NCBI RefSeq assembly: GCF_900590755.1
Contig: NZ_UUOC01000001.1
Span: 186,001-250,000 of the forward strand
Length of the DNA: 64,000 nucleotides
Direction of reading: 5' to 3'
Origin: Pseudomonas viridiflava
GTDB lineage: Bacteria > Pseudomonadota > Gammaproteobacteria > Pseudomonadales > Pseudomonadaceae
Every line of letters starts with the position of its first letter. The first letter of the stretch is position 1. The position numbers and the translations under genes are program-made. Shown here in pieces: positions 19,528 to 27,918 of this stretch. The notes beneath the pieces were generated by a model, which searched no databases, was not told the DNA's origin, and saw only the letters and a list, made by a program, of their open reading frames with translations.

Positions 19528-20142
19528 ATGACCAACATCGTGCTTGAAAAGGATATTGCTCATAGTCACGAGCAAGGCCATGAAGATGCCGGATCGTTGC
19601 GGATTTTCGGTTTCTGGATCTACCTCATGACCGACTGCATCCTCTTCGCGACCTTGTTCGCCGGCTACGCCGTGCTGCGCGACAGTGTTGCAGGCGGCCC
19701 GTCCACGGTGGACATCTTCGAGCTCCCCTATGTATTGGCCGAAACCATGCTGCTGTTGTTCAGCAGCATTACCTACGGTTACGCCATGCTGGCAATGAAC
19801 CGCAACGAGCCCGCCTATGTGATTCGCTGGCTGGGCCTGACGTTCTTGCTGGGTCTGGGATTTCTAGGCATGGAGGTCAATGAGTTTCATCACTTGATTC
19901 AGCAAGGAAACGGGCCCGATCGCAGCGCCTTCTTGACAGCGTTTTTCACACTGGTGGGCACCCACGGTGCTCATGTCGCCACTGGGTTGATATGGATGGC
20001 GGTATTGATGATTCAGGTGGGCAGTAAAGGAATTGTCAGCAGTACCTCAACGCGCCTGAGCTGTCTGAGTCTGTTCTGGCATTTCCTCGACGTTGTCTGG
20101 ATCTGTGTGTTCACGGTTGTTTATCTCTTGGGAGTGGTCTGA
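19528..20142 (+). CDS. cyoC: Cytochrome bo3 ubiquinol oxidase subunit III
   Basis: 204 residues, five membrane helices. Typical CyoC features are [20 protein letters not shown] at the first helix and [14 protein letters not shown] near the end. Accessory subunit stabilising the CuB site. Three bases after cyoB. Confidence 0.94.
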   Translation: MTNIVLEKDIAHSHEQGHEDAGSLRIFGFWIYLMTDCILFATLFAGYAVLRDSVAGGPSTVDIFELPYVLAETMLLLFSSITYGYAMLAMNRNEPAYVIRWLGLTFLLGLGFLGMEVNEFHHLIQQGNGPDRSAFLTAFFTLVGTHGAHVATGLIWMAVLMIQVGSKGIVSSTSTRLSCLSLFWHFLDVVWICVFTVVYLLGVV

Positions 20143-20143
20143 C

Positions 20144-20482
20144 ATGTATACCCAAAGTCCCGTGCACAGCAGTGCTGGCACCACCCATGGAAGCAGCCGC
20201 TCGTATCTGGTCGGCTTCATCTTGTCGATCTTTCTTACCGTCATCCCGTTCATCCTCGTGATGTATCCCGCCCTGCCGCGTAACGTCACGGCCTGGCTGG
20301 TGGTGGTCATAGGCGCGATCCAGATCCTTGCTCACCTCAAGTATTTCCTGCATCTGGATACAGCGGCGGAGCAGCGATGGAATCTGATCGCGTTGCTTTT
20401 CTCCGCCGTAATCATCCTTTTGCTGGTTGGACTTTCGCTATGGATCATGAGCAGCATCCATCACAACATGCTGGCGCACTGA
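20144..20482 (+). CDS. cyoD: Cytochrome bo3 ubiquinol oxidase subunit IV
   Basis: 112 residues, three membrane helices in the CyoD pattern (SYLVGFILSIFLTVIPFILV, IQILAHLKYFLHLD, LLFSAVIILLLVGLSLWIM). The start at ATG 20144 lies just after the cyoC stop with GGGAG inside the end of cyoC. Assembly subunit of the bo3 oxidase. Its last 43 bases overlap cyoE. Confidence 0.92.
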   Translation: MYTQSPVHSSAGTTHGSSRSYLVGFILSIFLTVIPFILVMYPALPRNVTAWLVVVIGAIQILAHLKYFLHLDTAAEQRWNLIALLFSAVIILLLVGLSLWIMSSIHHNMLAH

Positions 20483-21366
20483 GGCAGCGCATCGCGCCCC
20501 TAAGCGCAATCGTGCAGCTGACGAAGCCCGGGATCATCTTCGGTAATCTGGCTTCGCTGCTGGGAGGGTATTTTCTCGCCACTGATGGCAGGCCTGGGTC
20601 ACTCTTCAACCTGGCTGCGATCGCAGTCGGTACCTCGCTGGTCATTGGCTGCGGGTGTGTCATCAATAACTGTATTGATCGCGACATTGATCGGCGGATG
20701 GTCCGTACCTGTCATCGTGCCCTGGCTATTCGGGCGATCTCCGTTAGATCGGCTGCGTGCTACGCATTCGCACTGGGTGTCGCAGGCTTTTATATATTGT
20801 GGCTGGGCAGCAATCTGCTTGCCTGTGGACTAGCAGCCAGCGGACTGGTCATCTATGCAGGACTCTACAGTTGCTGGCTCAAGCGGCGCTCTCAATGGGG
20901 GACGTTGATCGGTAGCCTGTCCGGGGCGATGCCGCCCGTGATCGGATACTGCGCCGTCAAAGGGGCGTTCGACCCGACAGCCTTGCTTTTGGTTTTGGTG
21001 TTCTGCCTCTGGCAAATGCCGCATTCACACGCCATCTCGCTCATGCGAAGAGACGACTTCCGGGCAGCGGGTTTGCCGTTGTTGACCCAGACTGTGGCCA
21101 GGCAACAGATCATCATTTACATGCTTTTTTTCGTGCTCAGCGCGACGGTGCTGGGCGCTGTCGCCCATCTTAATTTCATTTATTTCGGTGTGGTTTTCGG
21201 GCTGGGCGGCTATTGGTGCTCGGTGGCTTTTCAAAATCCGCCGGTCAAAGAACAGCGCGGGTGGGCCCGACTAGTATTTGTTATCTCGATTCTGCAGATC
21301 ATGGCTCTGAGCCTCGCCATGTCGTTAGGGTCTGCCTGGTTTGAGCCATCGCTGTTACCGAGGTAG
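20440..21366 (+). CDS. cyoE: Protohaem IX farnesyltransferase (haem O synthase)
   Basis: 308 residues, UbiA prenyltransferase fold with about nine membrane helices. The Mg-diphosphate motif NNCIDRDIDRRMVRT is present, and the second acidic region is around SLMRRDDFRAAG. It converts haem B to haem O for CyoB. The only good ATG overlaps the end of cyoD by 43 bases in another frame, and the first conserved block (IVQLTKPGIIFGNLASLLGG) starts 24 residues later, so this start is reasonable. Last gene of the cyo operon. Confidence 0.93.
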   Translation: MDHEQHPSQHAGALRQRIAPLSAIVQLTKPGIIFGNLASLLGGYFLATDGRPGSLFNLAAIAVGTSLVIGCGCVINNCIDRDIDRRMVRTCHRALAIRAISVRSAACYAFALGVAGFYILWLGSNLLACGLAASGLVIYAGLYSCWLKRRSQWGTLIGSLSGAMPPVIGYCAVKGAFDPTALLLVLVFCLWQMPHSHAISLMRRDDFRAAGLPLLTQTVARQQIIIYMLFFVLSATVLGAVAHLNFIYFGVVFGLGGYWCSVAFQNPPVKEQRGWARLVFVISILQIMALSLAMSLGSAWFEPSLLPR

Positions 21367-21678
21367 TAGCCCACGCGTCAGCGCCTGCCAACTACGTCGT
21401 AATTCGCCAGGGCGCGCTCGGTGTTTAAGGCGATTACAGGAACGCAACGTACTGAACGGGTTCTGACGAGACGATCAACTTCGAATCTTCCAGTTTGAAA
21501 ATCGATTTTTTCATCAGACTCGACCCACCGCAGCTCATCCCCGACTTCACCTGTCCTGGCTTGGTTTGGAATAGCTTCTGTCGTAGTGCTCCTAGCTTTT
21601 ATAAAACTCCTGCCATCGACCCTTATCCAATGTAATACCGCACTTGAGATGGGTGCATTGACAGATCGAGGCATGACT
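21367..21678. other. Intergenic after cyoE
   Basis: About 310 bases. No terminator with a T-run was seen after cyoE, and the minus-strand frame here lacks a ribosome binding site. The 3' part should contain the promoter of the DUF2934 gene. Confidence 0.35.
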
Positions 21679-21978
21679 ATGGTTAACCAAAAAACAAATC
21701 CTGCGAAAAGCATTCCTGCCGATAATGAGAATGAGCTGACATCGGCCCTACCTGATCATTCGCGCTCACCAACCCAATCGGCGACTGAAGGGGACTTGGT
21801 CGACAGTGATCGTGAAACTCTGGGAGAACAAAACGCTCCACCGAGCGTGAGCGAAGACGACATCCGCCAGCGCGCTTACGAACTGTGGGAGTCGAGCGGT
21901 AAGCGAGATGGCGCTGAGGATGAGTTTTGGCATCGAGCTCACGATCAGTTACAGGCGGCCTTCCAACGGGGAGAGTGA
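21679..21978 (+). CDS. DUF2934 family protein
   Basis: 99 residues. The C-terminal 40 residues match the DUF2934 pattern (DIRQRAYELWESSGKRDG, then AEDEFWHRAHDQL). The N-terminal half is low-complexity and polar. Function is unknown; the family is frequent near stress genes. Start chosen at ATG 21679, 7 bases after GAGG; ATG 21673 is possible. Confidence 0.78.
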   Translation: MVNQKTNPAKSIPADNENELTSALPDHSRSPTQSATEGDLVDSDRETLGEQNAPPSVSEDDIRQRAYELWESSGKRDGAEDEFWHRAHDQLQAAFQRGE

Positions 21979-22305
21979 AAGTCTCATTGATGCCGATCGA
22001 ACTCGCGATTATCCCCACCATGGCCATGAGCAGAACCTCATGGCCGTTTCTGGATTTATTCTCTTTACGACGTAGTCGGCCTGCGCCGTTTCGCTTGCCT
22101 GAAGGCGAGTAGAGCGGGTCAAGGATGCAGCTACGGTCATTCGTCTACAATCAACAAATTGCCATTGAACTGTCGTGGCAAAACCGTATAAAAACGGAAG
22201 GGCAAGTTGACAGGGTGGCGAGCGTTTCGCGTCACGGCACACATGCTTTTTCACTGCAAATGCTTCGATCGCTGGAGCTTCAACCCGTAGGGAACCGTCA
22301 GTTTA
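21979..22305. other. Intergenic, no gene seen
   Basis: About 330 bases with short frames on both strands and no ribosome binding sites. Nothing recognisable. Confidence 0.35.
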
Positions 22306-22557
22306 ATGAGCAATTCATACGAGATAGAGCTTCTGAGCGTCAAGCTCGAACTGCAAGCAGCCACTGACGAGTACATGCGCCTTGTCAGGCAAAACGCAGC
22401 ATTTGGTCCGCAATGGAGGGCGGCGGGTGAACGTCATGCTCGCGCAGTGGCGAACTGGCGCCGGGTGGTCACGCGCCCAAGTGCGCCCACTGTCAGCATC
22501 GCGGCGCCTCGGGATATCGATCAGATTCATTTGATTGCGAGGGGTGTCGCCGGTTAA
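22306..22557 (+). CDS. Hypothetical protein, 83 residues
   Basis: Mostly helical and charged (ELLSVKLELQAATDEYMRLV, then GERHARAVANWRRVV), with no membrane segment. No family recognised. The ribosome binding site is poor (AGGG 14 bases upstream). It converges with the ClpP-fold gene and overlaps its end by 4 bases. Confidence 0.5.
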   Translation: MSNSYEIELLSVKLELQAATDEYMRLVRQNAAFGPQWRAAGERHARAVANWRRVVTRPSAPTVSIAAPRDIDQIHLIARGVAG

Positions 22558-23105
22558 GCGTGGATGCAATAGCTGACGCAGGCAGCGTTAATTTGCGGCT
22601 GTTCAACCGCATGGATTATCCCCGCGGCCAGTGCTTGCTGTGGGTCGATGATGCGCGGTGCTGCGGTCAGGTACTTTTCGATGTCCAGCGCTTCACGCGC
22701 ATCAACGGTGCGCTCGGCGACAATTCTCGCGTACAGCTGCAAGTCGTAATCCAGGCTCATCGCGTACTCTGACATCCGTGAGTGATCCACCGAACCACTT
22801 ACGTGCCAGTGAAATGGGTGGAACAAAAATTTACTGTGCACGCACGCTGTGCGCCGCTCACCGGCCAGAAAGACAATGTTGCCCATCGATTCGACCGTGC
22901 CGAGATTATGCGTGTGCACCGGAATGGGCAGCGAAAGCAAAAAGTTGTACATCGTGAAGCCGTAGCTGCATTCGCCGCCCATGGTCGCGATGTTCACCGC
23001 GAGGCACGAGGCACCGCGTTCGATTGCCAGCGAAGATTTATCAATCAGTTGGCCGCACGTGGCGGAAGTGATGGGGGCAGTGAAATTAATGACGTGCATC
23101 GTCAT
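22554..23105 (-). CDS. ClpP-fold serine peptidase-like protein
   Basis: 183 residues. ClpP/crotonase fold: the nucleophile serine is in GTVESMGNIVFLAGERR and the catalytic histidine in FLFHPFHWHVSG. The ITSATCGQLIDKSSLAIERG opening resembles the Clp-protease beta-sheet. It is much diverged from housekeeping ClpP and close to the SDH/ClpP-like group of stand-alone enzymes. It starts 2 bases after the hybrid kinase stop, with GGAGG lying inside the last kinase codons, so the two are translationally coupled. Target proteins are unknown. Confidence 0.8.
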   Translation of the reverse strand: MTMHVINFTAPITSATCGQLIDKSSLAIERGASCLAVNIATMGGECSYGFTMYNFLLSLPIPVHTHNLGTVESMGNIVFLAGERRTACVHSKFLFHPFHWHVSGSVDHSRMSEYAMSLDYDLQLYARIVAERTVDAREALDIEKYLTAAPRIIDPQQALAAGIIHAVEQPQINAACVSYCIHA

Positions 23106-23107
23106 GG

Positions 23108-25309
23108 TTACCTCCGGTTCTCAGATTCGGCAGCCTCAGAAGCGAGCGCGGACCTTACGTAATCCGACAGCTCAATGACGCTGAAGGGTTTGGAAAGCAC
23201 CTTACCTAACGTCAGTCCCTCGGTAATGCCCTCTGTTTTGGTATAGCCGGTAATGAACAGTACTTTTAGCTGAGGGCGCTGTGCCTTGAGCATCTTCGCC
23301 AGCGCGAGGCCGTTTACCGGCCCTGGCAGACCGATGTCAGTTATCAGCAAATCAAGTCGCTCCAGCTTTTCGAACTGCTTCAGCGCCGATGCACTGTCAA
23401 TGGCTTCATGCGGGGCATATCCCTGATCGGCCAGCAGTTCGACGGCGACCTCACCCAGGCCCGTTTCGTCGTCAACCACCAAAATGACTTCGCCATTGCC
23501 CTTGTGCGATGGCGATGACGATGACGCAACGTTCGTCAGTGCCTCACGCGTTTTGTCAGCGTTGCGCGCATCCAGCGGAAAATACATCGAGATGGTCGTG
23601 CCGACATTCAGGGCACTGTTTATGCGTATCTGTCCGCCGGACTGCTGGGTGAAACCATAAATCATCGAGAGACCCAACCCGGTGCCCTGGCCTGGTTTCT
23701 TGGTTGTGAAAAACGGATCGAACGCGCGGCTGAGGACATCTTCACTCATCCCACAACCATCATCAGTAACAGAAATGAGCACGTAGGGGCCCGGCTGCAT
23801 TTCCTTATCCGTGCCGTTGTGTTCGCCGATGTCCAACCGCTGGGTGCGCAGGGTTAATGTGCCACCGGCAGCCATGGCGTCGCGAGCGTTGATGGCCAGG
23901 TTCAGCAGGGCATTTTCCAGCTGATTGATGTCGCAACTGATGCAACCCACCGACGCGAGGTTACAGCGGACCACAACGTCGGGGCCCATCGTGCGGCGAA
24001 TCATGTCTTCGAGCCCGGCAACCACCTCGTTGGGGTCTACCACCTTCGGATCAAGCGGCTGCTGTCGTGAAAACGCAAGCAACCGCCCCGTCAGCGCGGC
24101 CGCTTTCTTGACGGACGTCAGAGCCAGCGTTTGATACCTCTCGATATCCGCCACGCGCCCGGCTGCGATGCGCAGTTGCATCAGCTCAAGACTCGTCGAA
24201 ATGCTGCCCAACAGGTTGTTGAAATCGTGGGCGATCCCGCCAGTAAGCTGTCCAACGGCTTCCATCTTCTGGCTCTGCCGCAGCTTGGCTTCGGCGGCTT
24301 CGCGCTCTCGCTGTTCTTCCTGCAACTGTCGGGTGCGTTCGGAAATCCGCGCCTCCAAGTTGTCATTCCAATCCCTGAGGGAAGCTTCAAGCCGAACGCG
24401 TTCGCTGATGTCCTCCACGGTGCCATACCATTGCTGGCAATGGCCCGCCTCATCCAGTTCAGGGTAGGCCCGCACCTGATACCAGTCGTATTTCCCCGTC
24501 TTTTTCTGCAAGCGGACTTGCACATCAAAAGGCGTCAGGCTGTCCAGTGAGGCGTTCCATTGCCTGACGATCATCGGCATGTCGTCCGGGTGGGTAAAGT
24601 GTCGCCACCCTTGGCCCATGGTTTGTTCGCGCTCCAGGCCCGAGAAGTCTGCCCATCGAGCATCAATGGAAGTCACGGCGCCTTTGGCGTCTGCCGTCCA
24701 GGGGATCTGCGGGTTCAACTCAACGGCGCGGCGAAGTCGTCGCTCGCTTTCCCGAAGTTTTGCTTCTGCTTCCTTGAGCGCATCGGTGATCCGGAACCGT
24801 TCGAAACAGGCGGCAATCAAGCTTGCGTAATTACGCAGGAAATCCACATCGCTCTCGGTGAATGCGCGGGGCGTACGACTGTCCACCTCGAAAATACCGA
24901 TGGGCGCTTGGTCACGGGGCGCGTAAACGGTGACGTTGACGAACGCGGCGACGCGATTGTCGATCTGGAAGGGATGGAGGCTAAAGCGATTCTCAAGTGC
25001 GGTACTTTGTGAGATCACAGGATGCTCGACGCTCAGGGAATACCATTCGGGGGTGTCGGGCTCCAAGGCAAGCGTCTCCTGTCCGACCACGCCGGCCGTC
25101 CAGCCTACGCCACTGCGTACCCACATCAGACGCTTGTCCACATCGATCTGAATGAATTTTGCGAGATGGGTTTCCAGCCCCTCACCGACACCTCTGCATG
25201 CGGCCTCAAGAATTGAGTCAAGATCCTCACCGATAACGGCTTGCTCTCCAAATTCGGCAAGAATCCGCCGTTGGCAGAGCAACTGGCGCTCCATCGCTGA
25301 ATTAGCCAT
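23108..25309 (-). CDS. Hybrid sensor histidine kinase (GAF-PAS-HisKA-HATPase-REC)
   Basis: 733 residues, soluble. Order: GAF (about 10-175), PAS with PAC (about 195-325; [29 protein letters not shown]), coiled coil, HisKA with H361 in [15 protein letters not shown], HATPase ([36 protein letters not shown]), and a receiver with phospho-acceptor D658 in [10 protein letters not shown]. Start at ATG 25309 with GAGG 8 bases upstream. The layout resembles cytosolic stress or light-response kinases of Pseudomonas. It is co-transcribed with the ClpP-fold gene. Confidence 0.9.
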   Translation of the reverse strand: MANSAMERQLLCQRRILAEFGEQAVIGEDLDSILEAACRGVGEGLETHLAKFIQIDVDKRLMWVRSGVGWTAGVVGQETLALEPDTPEWYSLSVEHPVISQSTALENRFSLHPFQIDNRVAAFVNVTVYAPRDQAPIGIFEVDSRTPRAFTESDVDFLRNYASLIAACFERFRITDALKEAEAKLRESERRLRRAVELNPQIPWTADAKGAVTSIDARWADFSGLEREQTMGQGWRHFTHPDDMPMIVRQWNASLDSLTPFDVQVRLQKKTGKYDWYQVRAYPELDEAGHCQQWYGTVEDISERVRLEASLRDWNDNLEARISERTRQLQEEQREREAAEAKLRQSQKMEAVGQLTGGIAHDFNNLLGSISTSLELMQLRIAAGRVADIERYQTLALTSVKKAAALTGRLLAFSRQQPLDPKVVDPNEVVAGLEDMIRRTMGPDVVVRCNLASVGCISCDINQLENALLNLAINARDAMAAGGTLTLRTQRLDIGEHNGTDKEMQPGPYVLISVTDDGCGMSEDVLSRAFDPFFTTKKPGQGTGLGLSMIYGFTQQSGGQIRINSALNVGTTISMYFPLDARNADKTREALTNVASSSSPSHKGNGEVILVVDDETGLGEVAVELLADQGYAPHEAIDSASALKQFEKLERLDLLITDIGLPGPVNGLALAKMLKAQRPQLKVLFITGYTKTEGITEGLTLGKVLSKPFSVIELSDYVRSALASEAAESENRR

Positions 25310-25487
25310 CGATTTGCCTCGTGTTCTCACCCGGTCTCAGAGATTTCAAGTAAACGCAGGTATGGCAGTGTGGACGAGCCTGCCGGCTCGAATAGCAGAA
25401 ATAATAACACCCTGAAGACATGCCGCACCGGACGGTCGGATAGGACTGGCAGGTTTGCGCGTCATGCTCAGGGTGCTCGTCACGAAG

Positions 25488-25508
25488 CAGGGGAGCCAGG
25501 CTCCCCTG
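25488..25508 (-). terminator. Terminator-like perfect palindrome after the KGG gene
   Basis: CAGGGGAGCC-A-GGCTCCCCTG, a 10-bp perfect palindrome 8 bases after the stop of the KGG gene. No T-run follows, so it could equally be a binding site or a 3' stability hairpin. Confidence 0.5.
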
Positions 25509-25516
25509 AGGCTGGG

Positions 25517-25837
25517 TCAGGAATCACTCCGGCCACCACCATGGCTGCTCTGCCCACCTTTGCGTCCTGCCTCGGACGCTTTCTCGCGGTCATTAGCAAA
25601 ATTCCCGCCGCTGTTCTGGCCACCTTTGCTACCCGCTTCGGCTGCACGTTCAGGATCATTCTTGAAGTTGCCACCGCTGTTCTGGCCACCTTTACTGCCG
25701 GCCTCGGCTGCGCGTTCCGGATCGTTCTTGAAGTTGCCACCGCTGTTCTGACCGCCTTTGCTGCCGGCCTCGGCTGCGCGTTCAGGGTCGTTCTTGAAGT
25801 TACCGCTGTTTTGATCGCCTTGGTTATTCTGTGCCAT
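25517..25837 (-). CDS. Four-repeat KGG protein (YciG type)
   Basis: 106 residues, made of four tandem KGG repeats of 22 residues (NFKNDPERAAEAGSKGGQNS-GG three times, then NFANDREKASEAGRKGGQ) and a GGGRSDS tail. Very hydrophilic and probably unstructured. Twice the length of the two-repeat paralogues at 15438 and 26207, so the repeat number has expanded. AGGTAAA lies 8 bases before the ATG. Stress-linked family; function unknown. Confidence 0.9.
   Translation of the reverse strand: MAQNNQGDQNSGNFKNDPERAAEAGSKGGQNSGGNFKNDPERAAEAGSKGGQNSGGNFKNDPERAAEAGSKGGQNSGGNFANDREKASEAGRKGGQSSHGGGRSDS
25538..25801 (-). repeat. 66-bp coding tandem repeat, about four units
   Basis: The KGG gene holds four 66-bp units. 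The first three encode identical 22-residue blocks; the last differs at several positions and matches the paralogues better. It looks like recent internal duplication. Confidence 0.8.
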
Positions 25838-26206
25838 TTGATTTTACCTCGCGTATGGATGATGAGGGTGCGCATCAAATCATCGCTATAGCGCTTAATC
25901 AGTCACTAATGACTGCCCTCATAGTGGGGGGCAGGGCGACTGCCATCATTGCGGCAGTCGTGCTCGAGCAGGGCAGTACTGCACCGCCGTTCTGCGGCCC
26001 CGTTGGACGAGCGTTTTTCATAGACTTGTCGATGTATTCCAAATCGACCGGATGCCATAGGCTCACTGAGAAGTGATGTTTCGCTATGTTCAAAACGACT
26101 ACTTAGAGTGCCTTTCTTAACTTCCCCGGTCGTTGCGTTCCGGTTGTCTGAAATGTAGCGATCCACGATTGGATACCTCGGCGTGTTAATGAAAAACGCT
26201 GCAGGG
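25838..26206. other. Region between two KGG genes
   Basis: About 370 bases. It contains the promoter of the 25837 gene; the dyad seen before the other two KGG genes is not present in the same form. Frames on the minus strand here (for example 25899-26093) have no ribosome binding site. Confidence 0.35.
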
Positions 26207-26386
26207 TTATTGGGATTTGCGACCACCACCGTGGCTGTTCTGACCGCCTTTTCTGCCAGCCTCCGAGGCTTTTTCGTGATCGTTGGCGAAGTTGCCCCCA
26301 GAACCCTGCCCACCTTTACGGCCGGCTTCAGATGCTTTCTCACGATCGTTTGCAAAGTTCCCTGGATTCTTATTACTGGTTGTCAT
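26207..26386 (-). CDS. KGG-repeat stress protein (YciG type)
   Basis: 59 residues with two KGG repeats (NFANDREKASEAGRKGGQGS and NFANDHEKASEAGRKGGQNS) and the tail HGGGRKSQ. The N-terminus MTTSNKNPGNF is almost the same as in the 15438 paralogue. GGAGAG lies 6 bases before the ATG. A shared dyad stands 37 bases upstream. Confidence 0.9.
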   Translation of the reverse strand: MTTSNKNPGNFANDREKASEAGRKGGQGSGGNFANDHEKASEAGRKGGQNSHGGGRKSQ

Positions 26387-26423
26387 AATAGCTCTCCGAT
26401 ATCAGTTTGCTGTTGCGTTCATG

Positions 26424-26443
26424 ATCCATCGTTGATGACGGAT
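26424..26443 (-). promoter_or_regulatory. Dyad motif upstream of KGG gene, shared with the one at 15383
   Basis: On the minus strand ATCCGTCA-N4-CGATGGAT. It matches the element at 15383-15402 in 19 positions or nearly so outside the central bases, and has almost the same distance to the start codon. Confidence 0.5.
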
Positions 26444-26597
26444 ACTTGTGTGATACGCAGGAGTAGAAAAATGCTTACTTGATTTTTACAGCGGCCGATG
26501 AACGGTTGCGCACTTAAAAACTTGTACAAAGTGCCGCTTTGATTAATGGTTTTGTATAGGTTATTCGTAGCTGAATGAGTGGAGCCAAGAGGAACTA

Positions 26598-26759
26598 GTG
26601 ATAAAGCTAAAATCCGGCCCTGTTGCCAAGCGCGGTAATGCTTTCACTCTGTTGTTAAAACGAGCGCTTGCCAAGGTTAAAGAGTTGCGTAGGAGGATGT
26701 CCGATGCGGCGGTCGGGGCAGCATCGGACACCAGCGTCTTAGAGGCCTTTATGGCTTAA
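26598..26759 (+). CDS. Possible small basic protein, 53 residues
   Basis: GTG start with AGAGGA 5 bases upstream. The chain begins IKLKSGPVAKRGNAFTLLLK and is basic with a helical middle (KRALAKVKELRRRMSDA). It overlaps the 3' end of the zinc dehydrogenase gene on the other strand by a few bases and contains the inverted repeat at 26699. No family recognised; may be spurious. Confidence 0.3.
   Translation: MIKLKSGPVAKRGNAFTLLLKRALAKVKELRRRMSDAAVGAASDTSVLEAFMA
26699..26729. terminator. Inverted repeat after the zinc dehydrogenase gene
   Basis: Perfect 9-bp arms GTCCGATGC/GCATCGGAC with a 13-base GC-rich loop, 20 bases after the minus-strand stop. No T-run, so a weak terminator at most. Confidence 0.45.
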
Positions 26760-27918
26760 ACACAGCGCGTAGGCAGTGCTCGGATTTTTCCTTGAACATC
26801 ATGTAGCCCTCCGGAGCGTCTTCGAGGCTCATGGGGTGGGTTAGCAAGTAGGAAGGGTCGAGCTCGCCTTTCTGGATGTGTGCAAAAAGCGTGTTCGCGT
26901 AGCGCTGGCCCGGCTGCTGCCCTGACTTGAGGGTCAGTGCCTTATTGACAATCGCGCCCATCGGGAACTTGTCCAACAGGCCCCCGTACACCCCGACCAC
27001 GGAAACGGTTCCACCTTTGCGGCAGGCACGGATAGCTTGCCGGAGCACAGTGCCGCGTTCGGTGTGCAAGCGCAGCATCTGTTTGGCCTTGTCGTAGGCA
27101 TAATCTATCTCTGTGCCGTGGGCTTCCATGCCGACGCAGTCGATGCATCGATCGGGTCCGCGTCCTCCTGTCAGTTCAAGCAGAGCCTCATGCACGTTGG
27201 TCTCTTCATAATTGATGGTGATCGCTTTGCCATGCTCGCGGGCCAGGCGTAGCCGGTCGGGGTACCGATCGATGGCAATAACACGCTCGGCGCCCAGGAG
27301 GTAGGCGCTGCAGATCGCCATCTGACCTACGCCGCCACAACCCCATACGGCCACCGTGTCGCCTGGTCGAATGTCGGCGTTGTCCGCCGCGAAATAACCG
27401 GTGGGTGCCGCATCGGAGACAAAAACAGCCTGCTCGTCACTCACCCCCTCGGGCACTTTGAACAGGTTGACGTCGGCGTAAGGCACCCGGATGTAGGTCG
27501 CATGGCTGCCCGGGTAGCCACCGAACGCATGGCTGTAGCCGATGATTCCGCAGCACGGCTGACCGTAAGCAATATCAGTAGCAGAGGGATTGGGGTTGGA
27601 GTTATCACAGCAGGAGAAGTCCGAACGCTGACAATGTTCGCAGTTCCCGCACCCAATGATGGAAATGGTGATGACCTTGTCGCCTTTCGACAGCCCGTTA
27701 ACGCCCGGTCCCACCTCGACGATCTCGCCCATGAATTCGTGCCCGATGATATCCCCAGGCTTCATGGCCGGCACGTAGCCGCCCAGTAAGTGCAGGTCGG
27801 AGCCGCATACAGATGACAGCGTCACGCGAATAATGGCGTCACGAGGATTAAGGATCGAGGGGTCGGCAACGTTGTCCACCTGAAGACGATTAGGCCCTTG
27901 CCAAGTCAGTGCGCGCAT
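26749..27918 (-). CDS. Zinc-dependent alcohol dehydrogenase family protein
   Basis: 389 residues, medium-chain dehydrogenase. Catalytic zinc ligands: Cys in SSVCGSDLHLLGG, the GHEFMGEIVEVG glutamate/histidine pair. The structural zinc cluster is in GCGNCEHCQRSDFSCC, and the NAD-binding motif is VWGCGGVGQMA. The insertion after the structural zinc (NPNPSATDIAYGQ) and overall length place it with glutathione-independent formaldehyde dehydrogenase-like enzymes. Substrate not certain. The ATG overlaps the stop of the SRPBCC gene (TGATG), so they are coupled. Confidence 0.88.
   Translation of the reverse strand: MRALTWQGPNRLQVDNVADPSILNPRDAIIRVTLSSVCGSDLHLLGGYVPAMKPGDIIGHEFMGEIVEVGPGVNGLSKGDKVITISIIGCGNCEHCQRSDFSCCDNSNPNPSATDIAYGQPCCGIIGYSHAFGGYPGSHATYIRVPYADVNLFKVPEGVSDEQAVFVSDAAPTGYFAADNADIRPGDTVAVWGCGGVGQMAICSAYLLGAERVIAIDRYPDRLRLAREHGKAITINYEETNVHEALLELTGGRGPDRCIDCVGMEAHGTEIDYAYDKAKQMLRLHTERGTVLRQAIRACRKGGTVSVVGVYGGLLDKFPMGAIVNKALTLKSGQQPGQRYANTLFAHIQKGELDPSYLLTHPMSLEDAPEGYMMFKEKSEHCLRAVFKP

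Noticed and set aside
21378..21713. Minus-strand frame after cyoE (111 codons)
   Set aside because: No ribosome binding site or domain, and it overlaps the start of the DUF2934 gene on the other strand.
25538..25801. Regular repeats that might be taken for a CRISPR array
   Set aside because: They are 66-bp in-frame coding units without spacers and encode KGG repeats.
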